Position numbers and translations under genes: made by a program. The notes below the pieces were generated by a model. The model had not been told where the DNA came from and searched no databases. It worked only from the letters and a program-made list of their open reading frames with translations. From the NCBI GenBank assembly GCA_022559845.1, contig CM040121.1, positions 509,682,566-509,746,565 of the forward strand: a stretch of DNA of 64,000 bases, in the 5' to 3' direction. Shown here piece by piece: positions 1 through 10,206 of this stretch (position 1 is the stretch's first letter; the number at the start of each line of letters is the position of its first letter). The DNA comes from Amorphophallus konjac (lineage: Eukaryota; Streptophyta; Magnoliopsida; Alismatales; Araceae).

Positions 1-2030
1 TCAAATACATATTGACTCAGCCAGTACTGAAGGGCCGATTGGGTAAATGGGCAGTGATCCTGATGGAATTTGATATTACCTATACACCCCAGCGGGCGAT
101 AAAAGGACAGGCCGTGGCTGATTTCTTCGCAGAGCATCCTGTGCCAGAAAATGATATGCTAGGGACTGAGTTACCCGATGATGAGACACTCGAGGCCTGC
201 CAAACCCAGTTAGTTATGTGGCAACTATTCTTCGATGGAGCATCCAGAACAGAGACAGACTCCGATGGAAAGACCAGAATATGGGCTGGAGCCGGTATTG
301 TGCTGAAGTTACCAGAAGGGGAGGTCGTGCATACTTCCTGTTCTATAAACAAGCCCTGCACCAATAATGAGGCCGAGTATGAAGCTCTGATAATCGGGCT
401 ATAGGTCAGCCTCAACATGGGTATCCAAATGCTTCAAGTATTCGGAGATTCGATGCTGATAATAAAACAGATCCAAGGGGAGTTCGAAGTGCGGAAGCCA
501 GAACTGAGTCCCTACCACCAAAAAGCTGTGCGCCTCATGGCGAAATTCTACCATATTGAGCTCAAGCATGTGGGCCGTGGACACAATGCCCAGGCTGATG
601 CACTGGCAAAGCTGGCCAGCTCACTAGCAGTTCCGCCAAATAAGACACTGAACATTGTCGTCATGAACCGACGGCAAATCCCCAGTATGCTAGAAGGGTG
701 CCCCGAAGAAGATGAAGTTGCCACCATCAGCACAGAACAAGCGTCTGATTGGAGACATCACCTGATGTAGTGGTTTCTACACCAACAACTGCCGCAGATA
801 AGAGAAGAAAAGATGAAACTCCTAAGAATCAAAGATTCTTATGAACTCAGGAATGGAATTTTGTTCCGAATAATGGTAGATGCACGCAAGAAGATTCTAC
901 TCCGCTGTCTGTCCACTGAGGAAGCCTGGCAAGCGATGAAAGAAACACATGCTGGGACAGCAGGTGCCCACCAGGCTGGTCCCAAGATGAAGATAGAAAT
1001 CAAGAAACTGGGCTACTATTGGCCCACCATGTTTGAAGACTACTGTAAATTTGCAAAATCATGCCAGAAATGCCAGGAGCATGCTACTGTGCCTAGAAGG
1101 CCTCCTACGACTCTGCACCCTACAGTTCCCAGTTGGCCGTTTGCACAATGGGGAACTGATGTAGTCGGGCCACTGCCGACTTCCTCGGTCGGACATAAGT
1201 ACATACTGGCCATAACAGATTACTTCTCCAGATGGGCGGAGGCTATAGCATTAAGAGAAGTGACTGGGGAACTGGTCGCCAGATTCATCAAGCAGAACAT
1301 TATCTTCCAGTTCGGGATCCCCAGCCGAATAATATCTGACAATGGAAGTCATTTCAGAAATCAGAAGGTCTATCGGCTTGCTGAGAAGTATAAGATCGAA
1401 TGGAGGACCTCCACTCCTTACAATCCACAGGCAAACGGATTGGCAGAAGCTTTTAACAAGACTCTCTGCACCTTGCTGGCCAAGGTCGTCAGTTCTAATA
1501 AGAAGAACTGGGAAGAGAAAATGTATGAAGCTCTGTGGGCATACCGCACTGTCTTCAAGACACCTACAGGGTGCTCACCATACTCATCGGTATACGGCTC
1601 AGAGGCAGTGGTTCCGCTAGAGCTGGAAGTCCCGTCACTTAGAGTGGCAGTCCAATATGGCCTGGCCCATGGCGAACAGACCAATGCAGAAAGAAGACTA
1701 GAAGAATTGGCTGAATTGGAAGGGAAGTGCCTCCGAGCCCAGAAGAGTATCCAAATGTATCAGGCCCGCATGGCCACTGTATTCAACAAACTCGTAAGAG
1801 GACGAGAATTCAAGAAAGGCAACCTTGTCATGGTCAAGAAACAAGAAGTCATGGCGTCCAACCCAAAAGGGAAGCTGAATGCTAATTGGGAAGGTCCTTA
1901 TGTGATACAGAGGGTCTACGAAGGAGGGGCCTACGTGGTCGTTAACCATCGAGGGGAAATCCAATTCTCACCACTCAACGGAAGACATCTAAAGCTGTAT
2001 CATGCGGCACAACCGGCATTCCCCGAGTGA
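1..2030 (+). pseudogene. Ty3/gypsy Tat-lineage pol, 3' part: RNase H tail, second RNase H, integrase
   Basis: The window opens inside the RT-linked RNase H (reading ADFFAEHP near 117-140). A second, archaeal-type RNase H follows, with LFFDGAS near 229, NNEAEYEAL near 364 and HNAQADALAKLAS near 580. This extra RNase H is characteristic of the Tat lineage. The integrase follows: an H2C2 zinc finger (about 950-1085), a DDE core with GTDVVGP near 1155, DNGSHF near 1338 and the Glu of GLAEAFNK near 1448, and a C-terminal GPY-type module near 1890. The frame is constant from 12 to 2030 but carries TAG stops at 402-404 and 768-770, both where Gln is usual, so it cannot make a full polyprotein. No chromodomain is present, as expected for Tat. 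The 5' part lies outside the window. Confidence 0.9.
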
Positions 2031-2040
2031 TCAGGCAAAG

Positions 2041-4195
2041 TTACCCATTTCCCGGTCTAGCGGCACTCCGCCCTAGCCGAGCTACCCCTTTCCCGGTCTA
2101 GTGGCACTCCGCCCTAGCTGAGCTACCCTTTCTTCATCTAGCGGCACTCCCCCCTAGCCGAGCTACCCCTTTCCTTGGCCTAGCGGCACTCCGCCCTAGC
2201 CAAGCTACCCTTTCCCGGTCTAGCGGCACTCCGCCCTAACCGAGCTACCCCTTTCCTCGGTCTAGCGGCACTCCGCCCTAGCCAAGCTACCCTTTCTTCG
2301 TCTAGCGGCACTCCGCCCTAGCCGAGCTACCATTTTCCCGGTATAGCGGCACTCCGCCCTAGCCAAGCTACACCCATTTCTTGGTCTAGCGGCACTCCGC
2401 CCTAGCCAAGCTGCACCCTTTTCTTCGTCTAGCGGCACTCCGCCCTAGCCGAGCTACCCATTTCTTGGTATAGCGGCACTCCGCCCTAGCCAAGCTACCC
2501 TTTCTTCGTCTAGCGGCACTCCGCCCTAGCCGAGCTACCCATTTCTTGGTATAGCAGCACTCCGCCCTAGCCGAGCTACCCATTCTTCATCTAGCGGCAC
2601 TCCGCCCTAACCGAGCTACCCCTTTCCTTGGTCTAGCGGCACTCCGCCCTAGCCAAGCTACCCTTTCTTCATCTAGCGGCACTCTGCCCTAGCCGAGCTA
2701 CCCATTTCTTGGTCTAGCGGCACTCCGCCCTAGCCAAGCTGCACCCTTTTCCCGGTTTAGCGGCACTCCGCCCTAACCGAGCTACCCATTTCTTGGTCTG
2801 GCGGCACTCCGCCCTAACCGAGCTACCCATTTCTTGGTATAATGGCACTCCGCCCTAACCGAGCTACCCTTTCCTTGGTCTAGTGGCACTCCGCCCTAGC
2901 CGAGCTACCCATTTCTTGGTATAGCGGCACTCTGCCCTAGCCGAGCTACCCTTTCTTCGTCTAGCGGCACTCCGCCCTAGCCGAGCTACCCATTTCTTGG
3001 TCTAGCGGCACTCCGCCCTAGCCAAGCTGCACCCTTTTCCCGGTTTAGCGGCACTCCGCCCTAACCGAGCTACCCATTTCTTGGTCTGGCGGCACTCCGC
3101 CCTAGCCAAGCTGCACCCTTTTCTTCGTCTAGCGGCACCCCGCCCTAGCCGAGCTACCCATTTCTTGGTATAGCGGCACTCCGCCCTAGCCAAGCTACCC
3201 TTTCTTCGTCTAGCGGCACTCCGCCCTAGCCGAGCTACCCATTTCTTGGTATAGCAGCACTCCGCCCTAGCCGAGCTACCCTTTCTTCGTCTAGCGACAC
3301 TCCGCCCTAGCCGAGCTACCCCTTTCCTTGGTCTAGCGGCACTCCGCCCTAGCCAAGCTACCCTTTCTTCGTCTAGCGGCACTCCGCCCTAGTCGAGCTA
3401 CCCATTTCTTGGTATAGCGGCACCCCGCCCTAGCCAAGCTACCCTTTCTTCGTCTAGCGGCACTCCGCCCTAGCCGAGCTACCCATTTCTTGGTCTAGCG
3501 GCACTCCGCCCTAGCCAAGCTGCACCCTTTTCCCGGTTTAGCGGCACTCCGCCCTAACCGAGCTACCCATTTCTTGGTCTGGCGGCACTCCGCCCTAGCC
3601 AAGCTGCACCCTTTTCTTCATCTAGCGGCACTCCGCCCTAGCCGAGCTACCCATTTCTTGGTATAGCGGCACTCCGCCCTAGCCAAGCTACCCTTTCTTC
3701 GTCTAGCGGCACTCCGCCCTAGCCGAGCTACCCATTTCTTGGTATAGCGGCACTCCGCCCTAGCCGAGCTACCCTTTCTTCGTCTAGCGACACTCCGCCC
3801 TAGCCGAGCTACCCCTTTCCTTGGTCTAGCGGCACTCCGCCCTAGCCAAGCTACCCTTTCTTCGTCTAGCGGCACTCCACCCTAGTCGAGCTACCCATTT
3901 CTTGGTATAGCGGCACTCCGCCCTAGCCAAGCTACCCTTTCTTCATCTAGCGGCACTCCGCCCTAGCCGAGCTACCCATTTCTTGGTCTAGCGGCACTCC
4001 GCCCTAGCCAAGCTGCACCCTTTTCCCGGTTTAGCGGCACTCCGCCCTAACCGAGCTACCCATTTTTTGGTCTAGCGGCACTCCGCCCTAACCGAGGTAC
4101 CCATTTCTTGGTATAACGGCACTCCGCCCTAGCCAAGCTACACCCATTTCCCGGTCTAGCGGCACTCCGCCCTAACCAAGCTGCCCTCATCTTAA
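2041..4195. repeat. Satellite-like tandem array, ~41-bp monomer, about 52 copies
   Basis: Monomers of about 40-43 bp share the core CTAGCGGCACTCCGCCCTAG, then an AGCTACCC segment and a variable T-rich tail. Successive GGCACTCC starts at 2062, 2103, 2143 and 2185 give the period. The core is an imperfect dyad (CTAGCGG / CCGcCCTAG). The array starts about 10 bp after the Tat pol stop, so it occupies the 3' untranslated part of that retrotransposon. This zone is known to be hypervariable in Tat/Ogre elements and to seed satellites. Frames crossing it encode only repetitive peptides and are not genes. Confidence 0.95.
3026..4011. repeat. Higher-order repeat, two 493-bp units of 12 monomers
   Basis: The rare junction GCTGCACCCTTTTCCCGG recurs at 3026, 3519 and 4012, exactly 493 bp apart each time. 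Private monomer variants (TCTGGCGG, TAGCGACACTCC, CCCTAGTCGAG) recur in the same order in both units, with only a few substitutions. An earlier copy of the junction at 2738 is 288 bp away, so the higher-order pattern starts within the array. It implies recent block amplification, by unequal exchange or replication slippage. Confidence 0.85.
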
Positions 4196-4223
4196 GCTGG
4201 TGGCATTCCGACCAGTCACCCTC

Positions 4224-4273
4224 TAAAAAGGAGGGAAGAAGAAAGAACAAAAAAAAAAGTGAAAAAAATGGGG
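4224..4273 (+). other. Purine-rich tract, candidate polypurine tract of the plus-strand Tat element
   Basis: An almost pure A/G run (AAAAAGGAGGGAAGAAGAAAG, then A-rich sequence ending GGGG) follows the satellite directly. This is where a Tat element would place its 3' polypurine primer. A matching LTR start was not proved. Confidence 0.4.
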
Positions 4274-4352
4274 TTAAAAATAGAGATACCCCGCCAGACT
4301 TGCTCCTATATTAGGGACAAGTGCAAAAATGGCCCAAAACCCAGCTGTGGTG

Positions 4353-4466
4353 AAAATCCGAAAGGGCACTGTAGGCAAAATCGGGTACCCCGCCATGTGA
4401 AAACCCGAAAGGGCGCGTGGGCAAAAGCAAGAGGGGGTTGGCTCCGGCAAAAACCCGAAAGGGCGC
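4353..4466. repeat. Three spaced copies of AAAACCCGAAAGGGC
   Basis: Near-identical 15-bp words begin near 4353, 4398 and 4449, separated by about 50 bp. No coding signal accompanies them. They may be part of a partial LTR or of the 3' untranslated region of the preceding Tat element. Confidence 0.6.
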
Positions 4467-4524
4467 TTGGGTCGGTAATGTGGTGATCCCAAAGAAAGTC
4501 TTACCTCCCACCATAAAGTTCCTC

Positions 4525-5104
4525 GTCGATCGACCGGCGCCTTGCCCGATCAACGATTAAACCCATCCGGAATGGACCTTACGTCTATTCTCTTGAAGCC
4601 GTCATGCATTGCGCGAGAAAAATTCCCTCGATAATAAGCCCACCTCGGGATAGACCTTCAGTCTGTTATGATAAAACACTTCCACTTGTTTCTGTCTAAG
4701 ACCCACAACAATGAAACCCTGTCCGATTTAGACCTTACGTCTATCCCAATGAAACCTATGAAATCCTTGCATTGGTATAAACCCAGTACTGAAACCTGAT
4801 ACTGATCGACCGGCACATTGCCCGATCAGCAATAAAACCTTGTTCGGTTTAGACCTTACGTCTATTCCGACTAAATCTACAGTCTCTTTACGTCCTGCCG
4901 TGATGAAACCTGCTGTTGATCGATTGGCACACTGCCCGATCTATGATGAAACCTATCCAGTTTAGACCTTCCGTCTATCCTGATGAAATCCATGAACTCC
5001 TTGCATTGGTATAAATCCAATACCGATGATGAAACCCGCCATTGATTGATTGGCACATCGCCTAATATCAATGATGAAAACCCTATCCAGTTTGGACTCT
5101 ACGT
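4525..5104. repeat. Degenerate ~110-130 bp tandem repeat built of small dyads
   Basis: The words TAGACCTTACGTCTA (5-bp stem, 5-nt loop) and GATCGACCGGC...GCCCGATC alternate. Dyads of the first kind occur near 4573, 4642, 4730, 4852 and 4963. Those of the second occur near 4528, 4806, 4918 and 5043. A spacer containing CCTTGCATTGGTATAAA also recurs near 4755 and 4993. No coding potential is seen. It may be a remnant LTR of the plus-strand Tat element. Confidence 0.6.
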
Positions 5105-5332
5105 TGTAGATGTGCAATTTATGATTAACCCCAAATTGATAAAAGATGATGATTTTGTTTTAAAACAAGATATCGCACTCAATTAATGATGAAAAAGGGG
5201 AAAGATCATATGCAACAACTAAGATCCGTGATCGCCACTGAAGCCAGAGACATGCCAAACAATAAGAGATTAGGATGGGGCATGTCACATACCTCAGAAA
5301 TCCATAAAGGGGAGCCGTGGGCCTGGAGATTA

Positions 5333-5388
5333 ACACGCTATATCGTCCTAGCACGTTCTTCAGGTCGCACTATCTTCGTATAGCGCGA
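5333..5388. promoter_or_regulatory. GCGCTAT-type dyad pair, degenerate
   Basis: TCGCaCTAT at 5365 pairs with ATAGcGCGA ending at 5388. A weaker partner, ACGCTA / TAGCaCGT, precedes it. This is the same four-arm layout as at 6104, 7740, 16258 and 23881, but with mutations. Confidence 0.65.
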
Positions 5389-5880
5389 TATCAGACAGGT
5401 AGCGGGATTTATTTGGGTTCGTTCCTTCCTTGTTCCAAGGCCGGCCAAGGTGCAAGGGCTCCACGTATCAATCTTCTAATGCCTGCAAAAAATCATAAAC
5501 AATAAATAGAAAGCCCATTAGATCGAGACTCGAGTAGAATCTGCCCTTATTCTTAATCAAAAGCATGTAAAAAAAGGGGGCTCGATTACCTGGGGGTTTG
5601 GTGGTTTTTAAACCCCTATGGATGGGCAAAATATAGGTGTGGTGTGTGTGAATGCATGTATTTTGTAAAAGGAGTGTTTTGAAATCAGGATGCAATGCGA
5701 ATGTAAAGATTAAAAATCCGGAGGGGAAAAGAAAGAGGAAAGAGGAAGAACACAAGGAAAAGCCCTAAATACTCCCTTGAACGTGCGAGGAGCGAGGATT
5801 TATTGATTGTGCATGGAGTATTTCCTCCTCCTCGTCAATAACTCGAGTTGCATCCCCCTCTAACGACGGCCAAAGGAGTG

Positions 5881-5890
5881 AATTTATAGG
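5881..5890 (-). promoter_or_regulatory. TATA box of LTR1
   Basis: The minus strand reads CCTATAAATT. It lies 215-466 bp downstream, in the minus sense, of the GCGCTAT dyads. Confidence 0.5.
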
Positions 5891-6103
5891 AAGAAGATCG
5901 AACACAAACCCTAGGTCGGAGTTTGATTCAATCCGATGACTTGGCGGCTCAAATCGAGGTAATATTGCCGATTAATGAGGGGGAAAGACTCCTGATAGGT
6001 TTAGAAACCTTCCTGGATAAGAAACACAGTCAGCAACTTACCCAATAAGGCCTCTGAATCGAAATAAGGGAGTCCGGCCTGGAGAGGGACTCTGTCTGAT
6101 AAG

Positions 6104-6156
6104 GCGCTATACTTCCATAGCGCGATAATAAAGAACGCGCTATGGAGATATAGCGC
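6104..6156. promoter_or_regulatory. Four-arm GCGCTAT/ATAGCGC palindrome in LTR U3
   Basis: Two consecutive perfect 7-bp dyads, 6104-6123 and 6137-6156, each have a 6-nt loop. Because the arms alternate, the inner arms can also pair with each other across the spacer. Confidence 0.85.
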
Positions 6157-6316
6157 AACAAGTAAAGGCCCATTAAATGGTATAAAACGGAGAAAAAACC
6201 ATTGGGCAGTCATTTAATCAAATGTTGAACGAGAGTAACACCCAAAGTGGATGTCATAATGATCAAATGTCAAGAAATAACAACTGCTCAAAAGATAATT
6301 TCAATTAGATCCACAA

Positions 6317-6355
6317 CGCGCTATGAACAAGAAAGTGATAAGAACGAATAGCGCG
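6317..6355. promoter_or_regulatory. CGCGCTAT/ATAGCGCG dyad with long loop
   Basis: Perfect 8-bp arms lie at 6317-6324 and 6348-6355. The loop contains AGTGATAAGAACG, which is also found in the LTR at 24056-25349. Confidence 0.8.
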
Positions 6356-6516
6356 GGAATGCCAGACTCGAGACGAGATCCAAGGTATGGAATTGAAGCA
6401 TTGGGCCAAGAAAAAGGAAGGAATCCCAGAAAATCAACCAATTAAGGATCAATTGGGGCATCGACTAGGAGAACAAAGAAAATGCTCAATTTATCGGCTA
6501 AAATTGGGTGTCTACA

Positions 6517-6532
6517 GATGCCCCTCCTTGAT
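6517..6532 (-). other. Polypurine tract for the minus-oriented Tat element
   Basis: The minus strand reads ATCAAGGAGGGGCATC directly before TGTAGACACC. This is a purine-rich primer site abutting an LTR start. Confidence 0.7.
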
Positions 6533-7500
6533 ATCCGCTTCGCAGGGGAGCGAAACGAAGGTGAAACAGAAATAACACGGAGATGACACAGAGTGGTAGT
6601 GACGGGGAGATGAAGTAAAAATGCAGTAGAGCGGACTGATAAGTGGATATCAAGGAGAAAAGACACCCATTACAACCGACAAATGATAGGAATGATCCAG
6701 AAAACTCCGAGCTAACCACAAGGTCAAGCCGGCACCAGTGACTCCTGCCTAGAATGATAGGCACGGAACAAGAAAAAAAGGAACTGATCAACCTCTTGTA
6801 CAAAAGAGGCATCCGCAACGCGTAGCAACTACGAATTTCACTCAGTTAGTGGAATAGACGCGAGCCCGGCAGATCCATCGACGCCATCGTGCGGTTCACA
6901 GCTAATGAGTGGATCAAAAAGACGGAGATTGGATAAAAAAGGTGATAAGCAAATTCCAGGCAAGGGTCACATCGACCAGCAAGATCCAGTGCTCAACTTG
7001 GAGCAATCCTTCAAATTCGGAATGGAATTGAATCTCTTAGTTCAAGAACATAAGCAAAATCGATCCTCAATTAGGAAGAAGAATTGGGCATTTATGGATG
7101 CAAAAGAAATGGCATGATGCATGCAAGGCTAAAATAAAAAGAAATCATCAAAACAAATGCCAAGAAAGATAAAATACAAGATACTCAAGGATAATATTGC
7201 TAAATCAAATAGATTCGGGTCAAGAATTATCTGCAACCACGGCGTGCGAGATGAAGTCCATCATCCCCAAATTTATTTTGATCTAACGGCCTGTCCGATG
7301 ATTAACTGCATGTTTCTAGATCATCACTATTTTTGGTAGAGGGGAACTCAAATCCCGGAACATACAGAGAACCAATCGGTCCTTGAGATAATAATATAAA
7401 TAGCATATAGTAATGCAATAAAAGAAGGGACACAGAAATACTTTCCTGATGGCATGGCATATGTTTCTTCTCTTCCTGCAATCTCAATGTTAGGCACAAG

Positions 7501-7645
7501 CAAATTCAAGTAAATGCAACCTCAATGTTAAGCAAATTCAAGCAATCTCAATGTTTAAGCAAATTCAAACAATCTCAATGTTTAAGCAAATTCAAACATA
7601 TAATCAATCTCAGTGTTTAAACAAATTCAAGCATATTCAAACATA
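7501..7645. repeat. 27-bp tandem repeat
   Basis: About four to five units of CAATCTCAATGTTTAAGCAA plus ATTCAAA, degenerating at both ends. Confidence 0.85.
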
Positions 7646-7739
7646 AGCAAAAGAACACAAGTTCTCATTCCTCATATGTTCACATGCCACCCTTTTCTCT
7701 CCCCCCCCTTCTATTTTATTTTCTTTTAATTTTGATTAT

Positions 7740-7790
7740 CGCGCTATCTTTACATAGCGCGACAGTGTCGCGCTATGAACATGTAGCGCG
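7740..7790. promoter_or_regulatory. Four-arm GCGCTAT palindrome upstream of the PMD gene
   Basis: A perfect 8-bp dyad CGCGCTAT / ATAGCGCG (7740-7761) is followed by CGCGCTA / TAGCGCG (7769-7790). Without the nested chromovirus it would lie about 130 bp upstream of the PMD start codon, in its promoter or 5' leader. Confidence 0.85.
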
Positions 7791-7851
7791 TCCATTAACC
7801 GCAGGTTTTCAAAAACCGTCCCCCCTTCTATTATTCAAACTTACACCTTCC

Positions 7852-7856
7852 CTCTC
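7852..7856. other. Target-site duplication, left copy (CTCTC)
   Basis: Matches 15773-15777 exactly and directly flanks the TGATG terminus of the chromovirus. Confidence 0.9.
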
Positions 7857-10206
7857 TGATGTGACACGACCTCGGACTTAGGCAAACAAGCACAATTAAG
7901 CATTCAAATGGGCCTTAAGGGCCACCGCTCTCCCGTCGCACTCTATACCCGGAGTGACTTGGCGATGCCAAGTGTGAGGTATGGGAAATGGCCCTTGCTG
8001 GTAGAGGGCCAGCAAGGCCAAGGTTTGACTCCCAAGGTTTGGATGCCCAATTCAATTGGGGCCGACAAAGTGCACAAGGGCACCGGTTCACACTATCCCA
8101 CGGCGATCACTCTTAAGTCATGGACTTGAGGATCGGGCGCTCCCTCGCAAATTCAGCGGCGCATGAAGTAAATATTGAAAGAGCAACACTAATGAGCTAG
8201 GATGAGGCACTTACTCGACCGGTTTGAAGAAACCGGTCCCGGTCGGAGACGAGGGCGAGCGGGGAGGCGGTGGTTCCCCACACGCCGCGGCGGTGAAGCT
8301 TGACCTGCTCAAACCATGTACAAAACTACGCCTCTCGCAGGAGGGGGATCTTGGGGTGGGGGTTAATGTGAATACAACAATACTACCTCCCGCAGGGAGG
8401 GGCCTTCAGCCGGCCAAGCGGGGTGGGGAAAGTAAGGTAAAGAACGACGATAAAGCGAGGTTGCCGAATCTGCCGGTTGTCTACGAACAGGGACAGTGTG
8501 TTGGTGTGGTTGCTGTAGATCCTTCTCACGAATTTTTCCGATGGCGAGACCGGCGGCAAAAGCTTCGTAACAGGGACAGGAACGCTTCAGATTTTCTTAA
8601 ATTTCTTCTGAGACCGTTGTTGACTGGGGAAGAGGTTGGAACAGGACATCAGGTTTTCTGACTCGCAGTTGCAGACTTCTGGCAGCAGGTTGCAGAGGAC
8701 GCCACGCACCCTCCCAAACTCCGATCAGCACGAAACTGGCGGCGACGTCTTCATGTTTAAAGTAGCTTTCAGCCAGAGGTGGCAGGGCTGCAATCAGAGG
8801 TTGAGGGCAGTCGGTGTACCCTAAAGAGTGGGCACTGGTCGGAGCAGACTGCAGGAGATAAGACTGGAGAGCTCGGGGGAGAAAATTTGTAACTCCTTCC
8901 TCCGGCAGCCGAATGAGGTTCTGTTTCTTGATCCTGAACGAAAACTGGAGGAGGAAGATATTTGTAGAAGAGCTTCGGGGCTGATTCGTCCAAGGTTTGT
9001 CGTGGCCGAGCTTTTAGTCCGGTTCAGATCCTCAGCCGGAGCAGAACTGCGCGGTCGGGGAAGAATGGACCTCCACAGTAGCACCGATCTCCGATGGGGA
9101 TGAGACCTTGATCGTTGCGAAGAGGACAGGTAGCCGCTTCCATGGATGCCTCTTGGGTCTTCAAACTCGTCGGGAGGAAGCCGTGGTCGCCGCTGTAAGA
9201 TGGTACACTTCTGCAGGTTGTCAGCTGAAACGGTAGGTTGAAGATGATGGGGGGGGAAATGGGATATATGGGAGAGGAAATGGGGGTGGATGAGTGTGGG
9301 GAAAGCCCGGGCTGTGAGGGGGTCTAGGATGGGGTGTTTCAAGGTGAGGGAGGGATAGAATGGGAGCTGGAAGGGGGTGTTTTCTGTGGGTGAGAGAGGA
9401 GCTACGAATTTGGGGCTTGGAGGGAGAGGGGGGAAGGTGAGGGGGAACAAGTGGGTGGAGGGAGTGTGAATTTCAAATTTGAAATGGCGTTGGAAGGTGG
9501 GTGATTATGTGGGGAAGTGGAGAGTTTGTATTGGAATGGGGTAGATTTGGTGGGAAGGTGGAGAAAGGTGTTGGAATGGGGAAGATGCCACCTAGGGACT
9601 ATGGGAGTGGAGTAATGGCAACTTGGGGAAGTGGAGGGGTATTAAATGAGGTGGGTAGCTAGTGGAGGTGGTTGGGAGGATAGGAGAGAGAAGAAAATTC
9701 GAAATTGGGGTTGGAGGAGAGAGAAAGAGGGGTGAAATAGAGAGATTAAGAGGAGAATGGGTGGGGAATCTCTCCCCTAGGGTCTCTCACCCAAAAACTA
9801 GAGGAATCACTCCAATTTGAACTCAAATGGCAAGTTTAACTCATTCATTCATTACCTTCAAATGGGGGAAATGGGGTCCTATATATAGGAAACCCACATT
9901 TCTACAAAAGTCCATGACAAAAGACTCAATAGCAAATAACCGAAGATGGAAGGGGTGCACATGGGCCTAGTCCAATGAATTGGGCCCAATTAGCACATTA
10001 CATCATCTAATGACACACAATCTTAGGAAAATAAATGCAAGACCTAGGGAAATGACTCAAATAAAATAAAAAAATATCAAAATGACTCAAAGGAAAGCTA
10101 CAAAATGGATAAGGGGCCTTAATAGAGTGAGGCCAAAACTCAACCAGCTCCCGAGTGTGAAGAAGTGGACCCGAGCCAAAGGGAATCGTGGGTGATGCCT
10201 CCATCA
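7857..10206 (-). repeat. 3' LTR of the non-autonomous chromovirus
   Basis: Same sequence as 13408-15772. The minus TATA motif CCTATATATAGG is at 9878-9889, leaving a U3 of about 320 bp and a very long R/U5. Frames open inside the LTR (for example 8224-8661 and 8821-9450) are not conserved as proteins between the two copies and are not called. Confidence 0.92.
7958..8400. other. Run of five different stem-loops in R/U5 of the chromovirus LTR
   Basis: Perfect dyads are CTTGGC/GCCAAG (7958-7972), CTTGCTGG/CCAGCAAG (7994-8016), CCCAATT/AATTGGG (8046-8060), GACCGGTTT/AAACCGGTC (8217-8238) and CCTCCC/GGGAGG (8386-8400). The other LTR has them at 13509-13951, where they would form the RNA leader before the primer site. 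Confidence 0.75.

Larger units (their letters stand above)
5105..6516 (-). mobile_element. Tat-type LTR (LTR1), probably the 3' LTR of a minus-oriented element
   Basis: Read on the minus strand it starts TGTAGACACCC, a common Tat LTR start, and ends TCTACA, giving 6-bp inverted termini. A polypurine tract precedes it on the minus strand (6517-6532) and a minus TATA lies at 5881-5890. It shares scattered blocks in the same orientation with the LTR at 24056-25349 (GTGATCGCCA near the low-coordinate end, AGTGATAAGAACG in the middle). Most of the body has diverged and no matching target duplication was found, so the pairing is uncertain. Confidence 0.6.
6533..7856. other. Non-coding 3' region of the Tat-like element
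   Basis: No conserved frame was recognised. The stretch holds a short tandem repeat (7501-7645) and a four-arm palindrome (7740-7790). Its high-coordinate end continued directly into the PMD 5' leader (now from 15773) before the chromovirus inserted. Confidence 0.6.

Noticed and set aside
2041..4195. CRISPR-like array of repeats and spacers
   Set aside because: The whole unit is repeated, there are no unique spacers, and the context is a plant retrotransposon.
2386..4250. Minus-strand frames encoding repeated LGRSAARRRKG-like peptides
   Set aside because: They are translations of the 41-bp satellite, change frame with monomer length, and have no independent support.
4242..5104. LTR1 as the 3' LTR of the plus-strand Tat pol
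   Set aside because: No purine tract precedes 5105 on the plus strand, while the minus strand has both TGTAGACACC and a polypurine tract at 6517.
5516..5520. CATTA next to GATCGAG as a possible target duplication matching 25350-25354
   Set aside because: A 5-bp match found by searching is weak, the next bases do not continue the chromovirus RT, and 5105 with TGTAGA fits the LTR end better.
6104..6156. GCGCTAT dyads as terminal inverted repeats of a miniature DNA transposon
   Set aside because: Arms alternate within ~55 bp, no target duplications were found, and positions recur in defined parts of one element type. Not fully excluded.
8224..9450. Open frames within the chromovirus LTR (and counterparts at 13775-15000)
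   Set aside because: Present in both LTRs only because the LTRs are duplicates. The 209-codon minus frame is disrupted in the second copy, and no domain is seen.
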